Positions 8,852 through 17,842 of a stretch of 64,000 nucleotides of DNA are shown one piece after another. The notes under the pieces were generated by a model, which did no database searches, was not told where the DNA came from, and saw only the letters and a list, made by a program, of their open reading frames with translations. The stretch is from UBA8437 sp964646205 (lineage in GTDB: Bacteria > Planctomycetota > Planctomycetia > Planctomycetales > Planctomycetaceae): assembly GCA_964646205.1 (NCBI GenBank), contig CAZYAZ010000023.1, forward strand, positions 1 through 64,000, in the 5' to 3' direction. A program made the translations under genes and the position numbers. Every line of letters begins with the position of its first letter. The first letter of the stretch is position 1.

Positions 8852-9634
8852 GTGAATTGCCAACTTTGGACTCGCCGCGAGGCACTTGTGGGACTGGGTG
8901 TGTGGCTGGGCCTGTCCGGCTGCGGGGGCGATCCGTCTCCAGAGCCAGCCGCGGCCGGGTTTGGAATCCGCCCCTCCGAGAGACCGATAGAGGCTATCTA
9001 CAGCCAGCGACACAAGACGGATGTGCCGCGGACCGTACTGGAGTGCCCACGAGGGAAGTGTATTGTCCTGCATTTTCCGGTGCGCGAGGATTACGAACCG
9101 GATGCGATGAACGACCTGCTGTCCGGTGCGTCCGACACAGATTCCGACGACGGTCAGATCGTGGCGGGCCGCGGAACCTCATGGCAGGTTGATCGGCCCG
9201 AGCAGTTGGGACAATTCAATTGTTGTGCCTACGCGGTTGGGGACGCGATCGGGTTGGGACGCGGTGACTGGTTGTGTGGTGAAGTGAATCCGCTGACCGA
9301 CGGAACAAACCCGATGCATGTTGTCCTGGAGAGCTATTTCGAAAGGGTGGCGGAATTCCCTCCGCCCTTTTCGGAATCCGGCATCAACCAGTTTGAAACC
9401 TCGTCGGTAATCCGGGACAACGACGTGGTGTGCTTGGTTGGCAGTCGTGGGCCTGACTATCCGCACGCGATGCGTGTTCGGGACCGGAAAGGCCGACACT
9501 GGGTCGTGGGGAAGTTTGGAGAGGACCCGGTCCTGTGGACGCCCATTGCGACGGTGGCCAATGCCTACGAAGGGCAATTTGACCGCGTCTGGGTGTTCCG
9601 GCTCAAGAAGAGTGTGCAACAGGGACGCCGGTGA
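8852..9634 (+). CDS. predicted lipoprotein with Cys/His residues, unknown function
   Basis: I chose the GTG at 8852 because it places a lipoprotein signal right at the N-terminus: RR pair, hydrophobic core ALVGLGVWLGL and lipobox LSGC. An ATG at 8732 is also in frame but would run into the divergent comB start. The mature 240-residue part contains FNCCAYAVGDAIGL and, later, YPHAMRVRDRKGRHWVVGKFG. A Cys-Ala-Tyr motif followed by a distant His in a beta-rich context is reminiscent of papain-like or NlpC-like Cys-His enzymes, but the match is too weak to name. It converges with the helicase gene, five bases apart. Confidence 0.75.
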   Translation: MNCQLWTRREALVGLGVWLGLSGCGGDPSPEPAAAGFGIRPSERPIEAIYSQRHKTDVPRTVLECPRGKCIVLHFPVREDYEPDAMNDLLSGASDTDSDDGQIVAGRGTSWQVDRPEQLGQFNCCAYAVGDAIGLGRGDWLCGEVNPLTDGTNPMHVVLESYFERVAEFPPPFSESGINQFETSSVIRDNDVVCLVGSRGPDYPHAMRVRDRKGRHWVVGKFGEDPVLWTPIATVANAYEGQFDRVWVFRLKKSVQQGRR

Positions 9635-9639
9635 CCGCG

Positions 9640-12600
9640 TCACGAGAAGAGGAGTTCGAGGTCATCCTTGGTGAGGTTCCTGAGGATGCTGCGGTTCTCC
9701 AGCAGGATCGCGTCGGCAAGTTCTCTTTTTTGTTGTTGTAGATCGGCGATCTTTTCCTCGACCGTACCTTCGCAGATCAGCCGGTAAGCGAAGACAGGTC
9801 GGGTTTGTCCAACGCGGTGAGCACGGTCGATCGCCTGCATTTCCACGGCGGGGTTCCACCACGGGTCGAGCAAGAAGACGTAGTCGGCGGCAGTCAGGTT
9901 GAGGCCCAGGCCCCCGGCCTTCAGGCTGATCAGGAAAATTCCGCAGTCGGGGTCTTCCTGGAAGTGGTCGATCCGTTGCTTGCGGTCCCGTGTCTGCCCA
10001 TCGAGATACTCGTAGGGAATCCCCTGTCGATCCAGCATTGTTTTGACGATGGCCAGCATGCTGGTGAACTGTGAAAACACCAGTGCCTTGTGTCCCTCAC
10101 CGATCAATTCCGTGAGCAAGGGGTTGAGCGCGTCGAGCTTGGCGGAGTGTTCCTCGATCAGGTCGGGATTGAGCAGCCCGGGATGGCAGGCTATCTGCCT
10201 GAGTCTCAGAAGTGCTTCCAGGACATGCATGCGGGACGGGTTGCCGCCGGATTCCTGGAAAGCTCCCAGGAGGCTCTGGCGATAATGATCTCTCATCTCG
10301 TCGTAGAGGCGTTGTTGTTCGTCTCCCATCCTGCACTGGATGGTTTGCTCGAACCGTTCTGGCAATTCCGCGGCAACCTCGGACTTGGTCCTCCGTAGGA
10401 TGAATGGTGAAAGTCCGCGGGTGAGGAGTTGGCGATTGTCGTTGTCGTCGGTGGTGAAGCGTCGGAACAATGAGCTCCGTCCCAGCATGCCCGGGTTGAG
10501 AAATTCAAAGATCGACCAGAGGTCGCCGAGATGGTTTTCGATCGGAGTTCCCGAGAGAGCCAGGCGGTGGTTGGCATTGAGTAGTCGAGACGCCTTGGCG
10601 ATCTGGGATCCGGCGTTTTTGATCGTCTGTGCCTCGTCAAGGACGACGTAGTCAAATCGTTGGTCCTTGAGTTCGAGGATGTCACGACGGAGTGTGCCGT
10701 ACGTGGTCAGGATCACGTTGAATTCATCAAACGACTCTCTGAGTGACGCGCGATCGAGTCCGGAGTACTCCAGGACCTTCAGTCTCGGGCAGAACCGTTC
10801 GCACTCCTCCTTCCAGTTGAAGACCAGCGAGCGTGGCACCACGACGAGGGACGGGGGGGGCTTGGATCCGTTGGCTCGTTCCGAGAGTGCTGCGAGAACC
10901 TGGACCGTTTTTCCCAATCCCATGTCGTCGGCCAGGCAGCCGCCGAATTGGAATTCTTCAAGAAAGTGCAGCCAGCCAAGCCCTTCTCGCTGATAAGTTC
11001 TCAACGCCCCTTCAAAATCGTCGGGTTGAGATGCTTCTGAAATTCCTTCAAAAGACTCAAGGCGGTTCCGGATCTCCTCGAACTGTTCGTCAACATCGAC
11101 GGCCGACTTTGAGGCGAGCAGCGCATCGAGCAAGGCGACTTGCGCGGGAGCGAAGCGAACATGTTCATCTTCGACGACACCGAGTTGGTTGATCATCGCA
11201 TACTGTTCGGCCCACTCGTCGGGCAACAGCCCTAGCGAACCGTCATCGAGCCGGATGGCGGATTCGCCCCGGGCCAGAGCTGCGAGCAATTCCGGAAAAC
11301 GGACGCTTTGGCCTGAAAAGTCGACGTCACCATGCAATTCGAACCAGTCGATGTGCGACCGCACTCGCATCTGAAGTTCGCCGGCCTGGTGTACGGGCAT
11401 TCCGTCGGATTGCACGCGCCAGTCGTTGGCCACCAACGTTCGGATAGCCGGCGTGAGTTGTGCGAGTGGAATTTCGAGTTGTTTCAGTCCGCGGCGATGT
11501 TCGGCGACTTGTTCAAAACCGACCTCCTCGAGTTCTTTCCAGGCGTCGGTCTCGCGGCCAATATCTCGTCGCGCACAACGGCGTTGTTCTTTGAGCACAA
11601 TGGCCGACTGGGTGTTGTGAGCGGCCAGCAGTTCCCCCGCGTAATCAAAATGGAGCGTGGCCAAAAGACGTTCTCTTTGCCAGCGACGGCCACGCGGAAT
11701 AGTCAGTTGTAACACGGGGAGCGGCGAGACGTCGATTTCCTCGAGTGCCAGCGCCTCGGGCAAATTCAAGTCTGGAAGTTCGGGCAAGTCGAGGAGCCGG
11801 GTGACGAGATCCTCCTGATCTCCGTTGGGGACGGCAAATGGGAGGTCTCCGTCCAGCAGTGTGCTCCAGGCGGCTGCCACAGTACCCGTGTGTTGGTGGA
11901 CCGAGGTGTTGGTAAAATAGAGCCCACCGGCCAGCACGAGGAGGGTGTCGGAGAGGTAACATTCTTCTTCGGCGCGATGGAACAGGCCCTTGAGCCGCCA
12001 CAAAGATGCATCCGAATCTTCATCCAGAGTCAATCGGAAGTCCCAGGCGGGACCGTTGTCCCAGGTGAGACCTGTTTCGTCTGGACCATCCGGGTCTGAA
12101 TACACCAGTCGGTGTGTGTCGCAGAGGCGTGGCAGGAGCATGACGGCCAGGGCATCGGGGACGCGGTAGCGAAAAGTGGACGGCGCAGCCGGCGTGGCCC
12201 GGCTCCCTGTCGTCGGCTCGGTGGGGATTCCTCCTGCCAGCAACGTTAGCAATTCCCTGTCATCGTTGTCGCGGATGTCAGAGACACGTCCGCCACGGAT
12301 TCTCAGCGGTTTCCATTTTCCCCATCGGCCGTTGGTTCGACGTTCCTGTTGAGAGGTCTGAAGGACGAGTTGTCCTTCAGACCGGCTCTGAGCGAGATCA
12401 ATTTCGTAGACGATGCGGCGTTCGGAATCCTGTCCGGCCGGGAGGCGTTGCAACACCTCATCGAGTTCACTGATCCGTGTCTCCCATGTCCGACGGCCAC
12501 CGGAACGGGCCAGATACTCTGCAAAGTCGTCGTCGCCTTCGGCCATGTTGTCCAAAAGTGGAGCCCGCCAGTCGGCTCCGGAGTGTCCACCGTCGCCGGC

Positions 12601-12909
12601 GAACGGGGGCACGTAATCCGGCCCCGGACTTCCAGCAAGGAAACCGTCGCGATCGACAACGAGGATCGCGGCCCAGAGATGCCGGCAGGTGGCCTGGCGG
12701 TCATCGCGCCGGGAACAACTGCAGAGCAACTGCAGTCCGTCGTCAGAGTGCAACAATTCAGCCTCGAACTCGCCCTCGTCCTCAATCACTGCGGTCAGTG
12801 ACGAGGGTGTGACAGCCGTCACGCGGACGAGTTCAGTCTTGAGGTACTCGGAACCACGGAATCGCGTGTCGCCACGAAACCGGCTCTCGAGGTGCTCAGC
12901 CAAGCTCAC
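9640..12909 (-). CDS. SNF2-family helicase with N-terminal SWIM zinc finger
   Basis: The 1089-residue protein starts at GTG 12909, which has GGGAG about seven bases upstream; a longer frame to 13083 would overlap the divergent gene. A SWIM zinc motif lies at residues 63-77 (C63, C65, C75, H77). The C-terminal 480 residues form the two RecA-like lobes: Walker A DDMGLGKT near residue 661, DEAQ box near 756, the SGTPIENHLGDLW block, and helicase-C motifs LISLKAGGLGLNL and AIDRAHRVGQTRPV. Such proteins are ATP-driven DNA translocases; bacterial members (RapA/HepA and SWIM-SNF2 types) act in transcription recycling or DNA repair. The precise role here is unknown. Confidence 0.92.
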   Translation of the reverse strand: MSLAEHLESRFRGDTRFRGSEYLKTELVRVTAVTPSSLTAVIEDEGEFEAELLHSDDGLQLLCSCSRRDDRQATCRHLWAAILVVDRDGFLAGSPGPDYVPPFAGDGGHSGADWRAPLLDNMAEGDDDFAEYLARSGGRRTWETRISELDEVLQRLPAGQDSERRIVYEIDLAQSRSEGQLVLQTSQQERRTNGRWGKWKPLRIRGGRVSDIRDNDDRELLTLLAGGIPTEPTTGSRATPAAPSTFRYRVPDALAVMLLPRLCDTHRLVYSDPDGPDETGLTWDNGPAWDFRLTLDEDSDASLWRLKGLFHRAEEECYLSDTLLVLAGGLYFTNTSVHQHTGTVAAAWSTLLDGDLPFAVPNGDQEDLVTRLLDLPELPDLNLPEALALEEIDVSPLPVLQLTIPRGRRWQRERLLATLHFDYAGELLAAHNTQSAIVLKEQRRCARRDIGRETDAWKELEEVGFEQVAEHRRGLKQLEIPLAQLTPAIRTLVANDWRVQSDGMPVHQAGELQMRVRSHIDWFELHGDVDFSGQSVRFPELLAALARGESAIRLDDGSLGLLPDEWAEQYAMINQLGVVEDEHVRFAPAQVALLDALLASKSAVDVDEQFEEIRNRLESFEGISEASQPDDFEGALRTYQREGLGWLHFLEEFQFGGCLADDMGLGKTVQVLAALSERANGSKPPPSLVVVPRSLVFNWKEECERFCPRLKVLEYSGLDRASLRESFDEFNVILTTYGTLRRDILELKDQRFDYVVLDEAQTIKNAGSQIAKASRLLNANHRLALSGTPIENHLGDLWSIFEFLNPGMLGRSSLFRRFTTDDNDNRQLLTRGLSPFILRRTKSEVAAELPERFEQTIQCRMGDEQQRLYDEMRDHYRQSLLGAFQESGGNPSRMHVLEALLRLRQIACHPGLLNPDLIEEHSAKLDALNPLLTELIGEGHKALVFSQFTSMLAIVKTMLDRQGIPYEYLDGQTRDRKQRIDHFQEDPDCGIFLISLKAGGLGLNLTAADYVFLLDPWWNPAVEMQAIDRAHRVGQTRPVFAYRLICEGTVEEKIADLQQQKRELADAILLENRSILRNLTKDDLELLFS

Positions 12910-13100
12910 CGGTGTCTCCCGCTGGTTCGCAATCCATCGCTCGCCACGGTCGGGCGAAACCCCTCTTGTATGCCACACGCCGGGCGGATTCAAGCGACTG
13001 CTTTGAGGCGACAATTCCACTTGGTGAGAACACAGGCCGCGACGTATGATTGATCGGCGTGACTTGGTGTGGCCGTGGAACAAGGGCTCGCGTGCACGAT

Positions 13101-15575
13101 ATGGAACGGGAGAGCAACAAAAGTCGCCAGGGCGGTGTTCCCTGGCCGGTTGTAGGAGTGTTGTTGCTGCTCGCGATCGCCGGGGGTGTGGCAGTTGTTA
13201 CAGGTGTGTTCGGAGGTGGTCGTCCCGGGCAGGGTGATCTCGGAGACGGTGGGGCGGGGCCGGCAGACGCTGGTGTCGACAATCAGTCGCTGGCGCTCTC
13301 GGACTCCGAGGCCAAGTACCTGCAGGACGCTGAGCACCTCGGTGGATTTGTCCTCGGTGACCTGACGCTTCCGCAGTTGAGTGAAGCAATTCGTGATGGA
13401 AATGCATCGGTGTTGGGCACCTACCTGGCCAAGGGGTTTCGGGCCGAGTTGTTTGCTCCAGAGGGGGGGCAATCGGCATCGCTGGGTGTTGCAGAGGTGC
13501 GGACATGGAAATCGTCACGAGACAAGACCCAGCCGCTGGCCAGCGATGGTTTTGTGAAGGCGGTACTGGGGTGGCGGAACGAATTTCTGACTCTTGAGTC
13601 GACGTCGTTGAAAGTGATGTTGATGCGGCCTGAGACACATGGGGAATTTGAAGGTCCCTGGGTCGGATCGTTGAAACTGCGGATGACAGGTGTCGTAGCA
13701 GACTCGAAAATTTCTGAACGCGAGGTGCGGTTCCGTTGCCGATTGACGTCGCTGACGGAGGATCAGCCCAAACAACGAGGGTGGTTGGCTGAGTGCGTGG
13801 CGTACGAAGCGCGGGTGAGTCTAGCCCGGGAGCACCTGCTGGAACCGATGCAGGACAAAACCGGTATCGACGTGTCCGGGTTGCATGACAATTGGAAACG
13901 ATCCAACAAAAAGAATCTCCCGTTTTTGACCGGCGGAACCTATCTCTCCGACTACGATCGGGATGGGCTGGTTGATGTTCTGATCACCGATTTGACCGGG
14001 CTGGCTCTCTACCACGGTGAGGCCGGAGGCCGGTTTTCCAACGTCACGCTGGCGGCGGGATTGCCTCCGCTTTCGGCTCCCGGAGAGCCACCTCCACTGG
14101 GGGCAGTATTTGCCGACTTCAACAACGATGGTTTTCCGGACCTGTTGTTGGGGGCAAAGTTGTTTCAAAACATGGGAGGCACCCGTTTCCAACAGTTGGC
14201 CGTCGGACGGGACACGTCACTCAGGTTGCCCCCGACCGCGTCGCAATTTTCTGTAGCCGATTTTGACGGTGACGGGAATATTGACCTGTACGTGGTTGGT
14301 CTGTCGGAAGGGTCGCCCGAGGGGCAGCCGTGGATCGGGCAGGCTCGGGGCAACTATCACCAGTTGTGGAAGAACCGGGGTGACTGGAAGTTTGAAGAAG
14401 TCGCGGTTGCCAGCGGGGTTCGTGGTCGCGGTGGGCCGACTTTTGCGGCCGTCTGGTTCGATGCCAATGGGGACGGATGGCCGGATTTGATGACATCGTG
14501 CGAGACGGGAAAAAATGACTATCTGATCAACCAGCGGGATGGGACATTCGTCGAGGCGGAATTGCCTGATATTTATGGTGGGTTCTCGATGGGGATCACC
14601 GCTGGGGATATCGACAACGACGGTTGGCCAGACATCTACGTCGCGAACATGTATTCCAAGGCCGGCGAACGGATCGTCGACAATCTTCGTCCGGGGATTT
14701 ATTCCGAGGATGTTGATGCCCAGATGCGAGACTTCGTGGCGGGAAATGAGCTGTATCGAGGGCTGGGGAAAGGACGATTCAGCCGGATTGGCCAGTCGAC
14801 CGGCGTGGCTGATGTGGGCTGGGCGTACGGGCCCGGACTGGTCGATCTCGACAACGACGGATGGCTCGACCTGTATGCCCCGGTTGGTTTTCAGAGCGTC
14901 ACCCCAGAACGCCCGGATGGGTGACGTTGTGTCTGGTTGGCTGTCGTGTCACAGCCATTCAATAGCAGTGCCCAGGTTCCGTGCCTTCGGGATCTCGACT
15001 CGGACAACGGCGAATTCTGGGTTTCGAATCCATGGAATTTTTCAGCCAGTGGTGAAAACCTCAGTGCCTACGAACGCAATGGTGTGTTTTTGAACGACCG
15101 CCATGGTGGTTTCCATAACATTTCTCACACCAGCGGTGCGGACAATCCCGGGGATGGCCGAAGCGCGGTGTCCTGGGACATCACCGGGGACGGGATGCCC
15201 GAGTTGTTCATCCGGCAGGCCGGAGGTGGCCCGTTGGTGATTTATCACAACCGGTTCCCTCGGCGACATTACCTGCAGTTGAGCCTGCGGGGCACTCGGA
15301 GCAACAGCCTGGGGGTCGGGGCGCGAATTGAATGTGAGGTGGCCGGAAGCGTGGTGCGGAGATCACTTTATCCGGTTGTCAATTTCTTGTCCCAGTCGCC
15401 GGCGCTGGTGCATGTGGGACTGGGTGAGGCCAAGGTGGTGGATCGCATGACGATCCGATGGCCGTCGGGTGAGGTGCAGGTGTTCGAGTCGGTGCCGGTG
15501 GACCGGCACCTGCGGATCACCGAAGGGGCCGGCGACTACCAGACGCTTTCACGCCGTGAACGGCTGACCAAGTAA
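13101..15575 (+). CDS. candidate selenoprotein: membrane-anchored FG-GAP/ASPIC (UnbV) protein read through an in-frame TGA
   Basis: Frame 3 runs from ATG 13101 (or an in-frame codon at 13050) to TGA 14922-14924, then continues open in the same frame to TAA 15573-15575. Read through, the protein is 824 residues with position 608 as the TGA codon. The N-terminus has one membrane helix (residues about 14-36). FG-GAP repeats with calcium-loop motifs follow: DYDRDGLVDV, DFNNDGFPDL, DFDGDGNIDL, DANGDGWPDL, DIDNDGWPDI, DLDNDGWLDL. After the TGA come Arg and Cys (a U-R-C motif), another repeat-like DLDSDNGEFW, and an ASPIC domain (SLGVGARIEC, MTIRWPSGEVQVF). The hairpin just after the TGA fits a bacterial SECIS. 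A nonsense mutation or sequencing error is the alternative. selA/B/C/D are not in the window. Confidence 0.75.
14922..14957 (+). promoter_or_regulatory. putative bacterial SECIS element after in-frame TGA
   Basis: The TGA at 14922-14924 is followed by a hairpin: TGGCTGT (14938-14944), loop CGTGTC (14945-14950), ACAGCCA (14951-14957), a perfect seven-pair stem. The loop starts 20 bases after the TGA and has G as its second base. Known bacterial SECIS elements have an apical loop roughly 16-37 bases after the UGA with a G among the first two loop bases, so position and loop both fit. The stem is also part of the coding sequence, as expected in bacteria. Binding by SelB is inferred. Confidence 0.65.
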
Positions 15576-15578
15576 AGG

Positions 15579-16535
15579 TCACTCGGGTGAGGGGGCTGGT
15601 TGCGGCACTGTGGTTTGGCTGCAGGCGTTGCCAAGCAACAGGCTGAGTGCCGCACCGCCAAAGAGGTACCAGAACAGGAAACTGTAGATATGCCCCGGCA
15701 TGCCGAATTCGAAAAGGTCGTCAATAAATATCGCTTGAGAAATGGGGGCGTACAGCACGCTGCCAATGAGTGCTCCGACGACTGCTGAGACAGCGAAATT
15801 CAGCGTGGTGTCCTTGTTGGCGGTTTTTGCGACTGGCCATGCGATCAAGCCCACGGCGAGTGTGAGCCAAGCGACGAACTGCGGCACCATCTGGGCCACA
15901 ATCGGGTCAAGATCTGTCCTGGGAGCCAACGCTTCGCCAACACGGGCATGCAGTCCGCCGCCTAAAAATCCCGCGGCAGCGGCGAGGATACACATGGCGG
16001 TCATGTTGCCGAGGATCGCTTTCAGGGATCGACGACGAATCCCTTCGGCCAATCCGAGAATTGCACCAAGCGGAATGCCAAGCAGTAGGAAGTAGACCGC
16101 TGCACGGTTGCGACGGGGGACCATACCCAGTTTCTTGCGTTCCTCGGCAAGCCGCATCTTCGCCATTTCCTGGTTTGGATTTGGACTGGTTGATGCGGAG
16201 TTCCCTCCTCCATCGGCCGAGGCGAGGACGTTGAATGAAGAATGCCTGGGAGGGATACCCATGACGTTGATCAGGTGCTCGAGGCCATACAGTGAGATGT
16301 CCAGGTCCTTGACAGTTCCGGATGGGACCAGTGGGTCGGCCTTGATTATGAAATTGGTTTGCAGTTTCCAGGCAACTGCCGAACCGATGAGGCCGAGCAC
16401 CAAAAACAATATCAAGGCCGCCAGGCGATTGGTGCCTTGGGGCGCAGTTGGAGGGACTGCGGGGTGTTGTGGTGGCTGTGACCCCGAGGCCGGGTCGGAT
16501 TCCATCTCCACATTTTCATCGTTTGGCGAAGTCAT
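15579..16535 (-). CDS. hypothetical multi-pass membrane protein, 318 aa
   Basis: The start chosen is ATG 16535; the longer frame begins with TTG 16583. The N-terminal 40 residues are Pro/Ser-rich and cytoplasmic-looking. One membrane helix follows (about residues 38-56), then a soluble loop of about 90 residues, and a C-terminal region with five or so hydrophobic helices (from about residue 150), rich in Gly and Ala. I do not recognise the family. It is the third gene of a minus-strand group with the heme/FG-GAP gene and the TPR gene, 101 bases after the TPR stop, so it may be part of the same envelope unit. It converges with the candidate selenoprotein gene, three bases apart. Confidence 0.75.
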   Translation of the reverse strand: MTSPNDENVEMESDPASGSQPPQHPAVPPTAPQGTNRLAALILFLVLGLIGSAVAWKLQTNFIIKADPLVPSGTVKDLDISLYGLEHLINVMGIPPRHSSFNVLASADGGGNSASTSPNPNQEMAKMRLAEERKKLGMVPRRNRAAVYFLLLGIPLGAILGLAEGIRRRSLKAILGNMTAMCILAAAAGFLGGGLHARVGEALAPRTDLDPIVAQMVPQFVAWLTLAVGLIAWPVAKTANKDTTLNFAVSAVVGALIGSVLYAPISQAIFIDDLFEFGMPGHIYSFLFWYLFGGAALSLLLGNACSQTTVPQPAPSPE

Positions 16536-16636
16536 CGTCGGCCCAGATTGTGAGAAGGATTGTGATCTCAAGCGCCTGGCCAAAACGTTTCGGTTGAATC
16601 TGCAGGTGCCCGTTTGAGTCTAACACACCCGGAGAG

Positions 16637-17842
16637 TTAACGGGGCACAGGCCTCGGCGTGCCTTGCGGTTGCGGGAGTCGCCTGCAGGCCGCAGCGGCC
16701 TGTGTCCACATCCTGGAAAGGTCATGTTTTCCGAGTGCTTTGCAGAGTTCGGCCAATCTGTCGCGGACCTCAGCGTCGTCGGGAACGCGATTGGCCTGGA
16801 GGTTTTTTTCAGTCAGTTCCTGTTTCAGTTGCCGCGATTTGTCGTGTCGAGCCATTTCGCTCTCGTACTTGTCCGGCTCTCCCAATCGCTGCCAGGCTTG
16901 TGCGAGTTGATAACGACAAGCGGTGTCGTGGGGGTCGGTGGCGAGAATCCTCTGCAACGGTGCAACGATCGCCGCGGTTTGTTTTTCATCGACGGCCATG
17001 TCGACTTGTAGCAGGACGGCAACTCGTTCGTGGGCGTCCAGTTTCAAAGCCTGGGTCAGCAGTTTTCGGGCCAGGGGCTCGTTTCCCAGGCCGCGGTGAC
17101 AGTCAGCCTTGAGAGCCAGAACCAGGGCGTGGTCTGGGTCAGCTGTCGCGAGCGTCTCCAGGGCTGCCGGGTAGTTGTTTTGTCCTATCAGGGAACGTGC
17201 GAGGTTTCTGAGCACCTCCTGGTGAACGCTTTCAGGAGTGGAACTGGGGCGTTGAAGTGTGAGTGCCTTTTTGTAGTTTTCGACGGCAACCTGGAAATCT
17301 TCGAAATCGAAAGCCATGTGCCCAATCAAAGCGTGAGCAAGATAGTTGTCGGGTTCCAGTTTGATCAGTTCCTGGAGATGCGACACGGCGGTGTCGAAAG
17401 CTCCCAGGTTGTAAAAGATCTGCCCGAGCCAGCGGTGTGCGTCAGCCGAACCGGGGTTGTCCTTGAGCAGTTCCTGGAACTGAGAGGCCGCCAATGGAAG
17501 TTGATCGAGAAGAAAAAAACATTCGCCAATCAATTCGAGAGCGGGTTCCTTGAGGGGACCAACCGGTTCTATTGTCTCAAGCGATCGCAGGGCATCAGAA
17601 GGATGCCCGCGTTGCAGTTGGTAACCGCCTCTCAGCAAGGCCACGTGGGGTTCGTAGCCGGGGTGAGTTTCGAGCGTCGTTATTCCGTGGAGTGTCGCGG
17701 CAAGGTTGCCCCTGTCGAGTTCTGCGAGGCTGTCGCGGAAAACCTGGTTGGGATCTTCTCTTGATACAAACCAGCCAAAAGCACCCGCGGCAACAAGCGT
17801 GAGGACCGCCAGCATCAGTAGTCGGTGGCGGGAGGACTTCAC
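16637..17842 (-). CDS. membrane-anchored tetratricopeptide repeat protein
   Basis: The 401-residue protein has one N-terminal membrane helix (residues about 8-24, followed by FVSREDPNQVF) and then tandem TPR helical pairs over most of its length; clear units include DAHRWLGQIFYNLGAFDTAV, YLAHALIGHMAFDFEDFQVA and PLARKLLTQALKLDAHE. The last 60 residues are charged with a Cys near the end. TPR arrays bind other proteins; no enzymatic motif is present. It overlaps the upstream FG-GAP gene by four bases (ATGA at 17839-17842), which suggests the TPR part scaffolds that surface protein. The partner is inferred from this coupling only. Confidence 0.88.
   Translation of the reverse strand: MKSSRHRLLMLAVLTLVAAGAFGWFVSREDPNQVFRDSLAELDRGNLAATLHGITTLETHPGYEPHVALLRGGYQLQRGHPSDALRSLETIEPVGPLKEPALELIGECFFLLDQLPLAASQFQELLKDNPGSADAHRWLGQIFYNLGAFDTAVSHLQELIKLEPDNYLAHALIGHMAFDFEDFQVAVENYKKALTLQRPSSTPESVHQEVLRNLARSLIGQNNYPAALETLATADPDHALVLALKADCHRGLGNEPLARKLLTQALKLDAHERVAVLLQVDMAVDEKQTAAIVAPLQRILATDPHDTACRYQLAQAWQRLGEPDKYESEMARHDKSRQLKQELTEKNLQANRVPDDAEVRDRLAELCKALGKHDLSRMWTQAAAACRRLPQPQGTPRPVPR

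Noticed and set aside
12910..13083. Longer N-terminus for the SNF2 helicase (58 more residues)
   Set aside because: It would overlap the start region of the divergent FG-GAP gene, and the internal GTG has a good ribosome site.
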